A stretch of 64,000 bases of DNA from Microbacterium sp. SLBN-146 (GTDB taxonomy: Bacteria > Actinomycetota > Actinomycetes > Actinomycetales > Microbacteriaceae), in contig NZ_VFMR01000001.1 of the NCBI RefSeq assembly GCF_006715145.1, positions 2,790,001-2,854,000 on the forward strand, written 5' to 3'. Shown in pieces: positions 61,858 through 64,000 of the stretch (its first letter is position 1; each line of letters opens with the position of its first letter). The notes beneath the pieces are model-generated. The model was not told the origin of the DNA. It made no database searches and saw only the letters and a program-made list of their open reading frames with translations. The position numbers and the translations under genes are program-made.

Positions 61858-63495
61858 GTGGATCACATCGCTCTTCAACTCACGCCGGCGGAGGCGACGT
61901 GCCTCGCCGTCGCACCGAGCGGCACCTTCCGCGGTCGTGTCATCGAGGGCGTGCGTTCGTGGCGAGGCATCCGATTCGGCGAGTCGCCGGGCGGGGCGCT
62001 CCGCTGGCGCGATCCGATTCCCACGTCGCCCGCGGAGCACGAGGTCGATGCACGTTGCTACGGGCCGGTGTGCCCGCAGCGCATGAACCCCGCCGTCCCC
62101 CTGGGAGGCCACGCGGACATGGACGAGAACTGTCTCGTCCTCAACGTGTGGTCGCCGGGAGGTCCCGCGGAGGATCCCGCACCCGTCACCGGTGGCGAGC
62201 ACGGTTCAGAAACTCTGCCCGTCATGGTGTGGCTGCACGGCGGCGCCTACACCTTCGGAGCGTCGAGCCAACCGCTCTTCGACGCGACGTCGATGGTGAC
62301 GAACGGCGACGTCGTGGTCGTGACCGTCAACTACCGACTCGGCGCGTTCGGCTTCCTCGACCTCGCCGGTCTGCTTCCCGACGCCGGATTCGATCGCAAC
62401 CTCGCTCTGAAGGACGTTCTCCTCGCCCTCCGCTGGGTGCGCGACAACATCAGCGCTTTCGGCGGTGACGCCGAACGCGTGACGGTCTTCGGGGAATCCG
62501 CTGGCGCCGGACTCGTCACGACGCTGCTTGCGACCCCCTCGGCCGAAGGGCTCTTCCATCGCGCGATCGCCCAGTCCTCGCCCGCGTCGAGCATCTACGG
62601 CATCGAGCGCGCACGCGTCGTCGCGGAACGGTTCGTCCGCGCGATCGGGGTGACGTCGGACGATCCCGTCGTCATCGCCGACGCGCTTCGGGCGTGCTCC
62701 GCCGATGACATCGTGTCCGCCGGGATGACGGTCTACGCCGACGTGCCGACAGAGGTTCCCGGCACTCTCGCTTTCGCTCCCGTCATCGACGGCGACCTGC
62801 TGCCGGAATCTCCTGCCGTCGCGTTGCACGAGGGACGCGGGCTGCCCGTGCCGCTGATCATCGGGACGAACAAGGACGAAGCCTCGCTCTTCCGCTTCAT
62901 GAAGTCGCCCCTCATGCCGATCACCGACGATCGCATCCAGCAGATGATCGAAAACATGCGCCTCGACGACCCGACGGTGGACGTGCCCCCGCTCGCGCAG
63001 ATACGCACGGCCTACGAGCACGCCCGCCACCGGGCGATCGGTCTCGGGATCGCGCGCGACATCGGATTTCGGATGCCGACGCTGTGGATCGCCGAGGGAC
63101 ACGCTCGAGTGGCCGATGTGTGGCTTTACCGATTCGATCACGCGTCGCCGTTCCTCCGCCTGATCGGACTCGGCGCGACTCATGCGACCGAGCTGCCCTA
63201 CCTGTGGGGCAATCTCGACGGCGGGCCCAAGGATCCGACGTTCCGACTGGGCGGCAGACGCCTCGCGCAGGCCGTTTCTCGGCGGATGCAGGAGCGGTGG
63301 ACCTCTTTCGCGCACGGACGCACGCCCGACGCCGCGGACACCGTCGTCTGGGGTCGGTACCGAACCGTCGATGGCACCGGGGACGGGGATCGCCCACGCG
63401 AGACGCTCGTGATCGATCATGTCGACACGCTCGTTTCGGACCCCGACGCCTCTCTTCGCACCGCCTGGGGGGACGAGGTCCTCACGTTCCGCTGA
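61858..63495 (+). CDS. Carboxylesterase family (type B) protein
   Basis: The 545-residue alpha/beta hydrolase of the type B carboxylesterase family contains FRGIRYA-like SWRGIRFGESPGG, ENCLVLNVWSPGG, VMVWLHGGAYTFGASSQPL (oxyanion hole), NYRLGAFGFLDL, and the nucleophile elbow VTVFGESAGAGLV with Ser214. The acid Glu lies in GTNKDEASLF and the His near GATHATELPYLWG. There is no signal peptide. Substrates in this family range from p-nitrobenzyl esters to phenylcarbamates; none is indicated here. The GTG at 61858 follows AAGAGG. Confidence 0.9.
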   Translation: MDHIALQLTPAEATCLAVAPSGTFRGRVIEGVRSWRGIRFGESPGGALRWRDPIPTSPAEHEVDARCYGPVCPQRMNPAVPLGGHADMDENCLVLNVWSPGGPAEDPAPVTGGEHGSETLPVMVWLHGGAYTFGASSQPLFDATSMVTNGDVVVVTVNYRLGAFGFLDLAGLLPDAGFDRNLALKDVLLALRWVRDNISAFGGDAERVTVFGESAGAGLVTTLLATPSAEGLFHRAIAQSSPASSIYGIERARVVAERFVRAIGVTSDDPVVIADALRACSADDIVSAGMTVYADVPTEVPGTLAFAPVIDGDLLPESPAVALHEGRGLPVPLIIGTNKDEASLFRFMKSPLMPITDDRIQQMIENMRLDDPTVDVPPLAQIRTAYEHARHRAIGLGIARDIGFRMPTLWIAEGHARVADVWLYRFDHASPFLRLIGLGATHATELPYLWGNLDGGPKDPTFRLGGRRLAQAVSRRMQERWTSFAHGRTPDAADTVVWGRYRTVDGTGDGDRPRETLVIDHVDTLVSDPDASLRTAWGDEVLTFR

Positions 63496-63549
63496 GCCGC
63501 ATCGGACGCGCTCTCCAGTTGAGTAACGGCGCTGTGCGAGGATGCGCGC

Positions 63550-64000
63550 ATGGACGAAGACTTCGACGAGTTCCGCGCTCGCATCGAGCCCGCTTTGCGC
63601 TCTCGCGATCTCGCGGAACTCGGGCGTGTGCTCGGTCAACACGACGCACCTGAGATCGCACGGCTGCTCGAGCGCGAAGACGCGACGGATCGCGCCGTGC
63701 TGTATCGGCTTCTTCCGCGTGACACGGCGCTCGAGGTGTTCGAGCTCCTCGACTCGGGCATGCGGGCGGAGCTGTTCACGGGACTCCGCGCCGATGACGT
63801 CGCCCGTGTCTTCGAGGACCTCGATCCCGACGACCGCGCACAGCTGGTGGATGAGCTTCCCGCGGGGGTCGCCCAGAAGCTCATGAGCGGGCTGTCGGTG
63901 CGCGAACGCGAGCTGACCGCGCCGATGCTCGGCTATCCGAAGGACAGCATCGGCAGGTTCATGAGTACGGAGTACGTGCGGCTCCAGCCCCAGTTCACGG
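63550..64000 (+). CDS. mgtE: Magnesium transporter MgtE, N-terminal part
   Basis: The frame runs off the window after about 150 codons. Visible is the MgtE N-domain (helical superhelix): LAELGRVLGQHDAPEIARLL, YRLLPRDTALEVFELL, GLRADDVARVFEDLDPDDRA, LVDELPAGVAQKLMSGLS, then the beginning of the CBS region with MLGYPKDSIGRFMSTEYVRL. MgtE is a gated Mg2+ channel whose N and CBS domains sense cytoplasmic Mg2+. The ATG at 63550 is preceded by GAGGAT at 6 nt, which may be a ribosome binding site or a -10 element. Confidence 0.92.
   Translation, partial: MDEDFDEFRARIEPALRSRDLAELGRVLGQHDAPEIARLLEREDATDRAVLYRLLPRDTALEVFELLDSGMRAELFTGLRADDVARVFEDLDPDDRAQLVDELPAGVAQKLMSGLSVRERELTAPMLGYPKDSIGRFMSTEYVRLQPQFT

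Overview
The window reads as a stretch of core chromosome from a high-GC Actinomycetota, most likely Microbacterium or a close relative in Microbacteriaceae. This is inferred from gene order (nadD-rsfS, lepA-hemW-hrcA-dnaJ-rsmE-phoH-ybeY-era, leuA-recO-uppS, dusB-dgt-dnaG, aceE-regulator-fabD-fabH-acpP-fabF), protein character and codon use; no 16S gene is present. Coding density is very high, neighbouring genes often overlap by ATGA or GTGA, and there is no prophage, insertion sequence or CRISPR array.

Layout. 1-2009: end of nadD, a membrane-anchored hypothetical, rsfS, tRNA-Ala. 2283-4064: an ECF42-type sigma factor with its DGPF/YCII-like partner behind a recognisable ECF42 promoter. 4133-8680: VOC protein, lipoprotein sugar dehydrogenase, AidB-like acyl-CoA dehydrogenase, secreted GH3 glycosidase. 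8681-11191 (minus): SRAP protein, App1-like phosphatase, DedA. 11234-15186: pabB and leuS. 15267-20416: comEA, yaeQ, comEC, holA, rpsT. 20549-33524: hydrolase, aminotransferase, then the long lepA to era run with a CIRCE operator before hrcA-dnaJ. 33534-38407: lipoprotein, leuA with a leucine-rich leader peptide, TRIC channel, recO, uppS. 38458-46906: FrnE, gpx, dusB-dgt-dnaG, an orphan ABC ATPase, tRNA-Asn, def, a DMT transporter, tRNA-Met. 47096-50053: the most accessory-looking part, a GmrSD-like DUF262/DUF1524 protein and a putative Fe(II)/2-oxoglutarate oxygenase behind an iron-box-like palindrome. 50233-58442: DUF3145 and the type II fatty-acid operon (fabF, acpP, fabH, fabD on the minus strand) with a FasR-type regulator and aceE. 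58605-64000: tRNA-Val, a two-component-like pair, GAP-family membrane protein, carboxylesterase, start of mgtE.

How it works together. Most genes serve housekeeping: translation and ribosome work (rsfS, leuS, lepA, rpsT, rsmE, ybeY, era, def, dusB, four tRNAs), replication and repair (holA, recO, dnaG, dgt, SRAP), heat shock (hrcA-dnaJ) and the supply of acetyl-CoA and fatty acids (aceE, fabDHF, acpP).

The most interesting signals are regulatory. At least sixteen start codons lie 6-7 nt after a TANNNT -10 hexamer, which indicates leaderless transcription; four divergent gene pairs share only 35-42 bp carrying two outward-facing -10 elements; and leuA has a 17-codon leader with four consecutive Leu codons, its own leaderless promoter and mutually exclusive downstream stems. 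No clearly undescribed multi-gene system was found; the DUF262/DUF1524 protein with its extra C-terminal region is the closest candidate for one.
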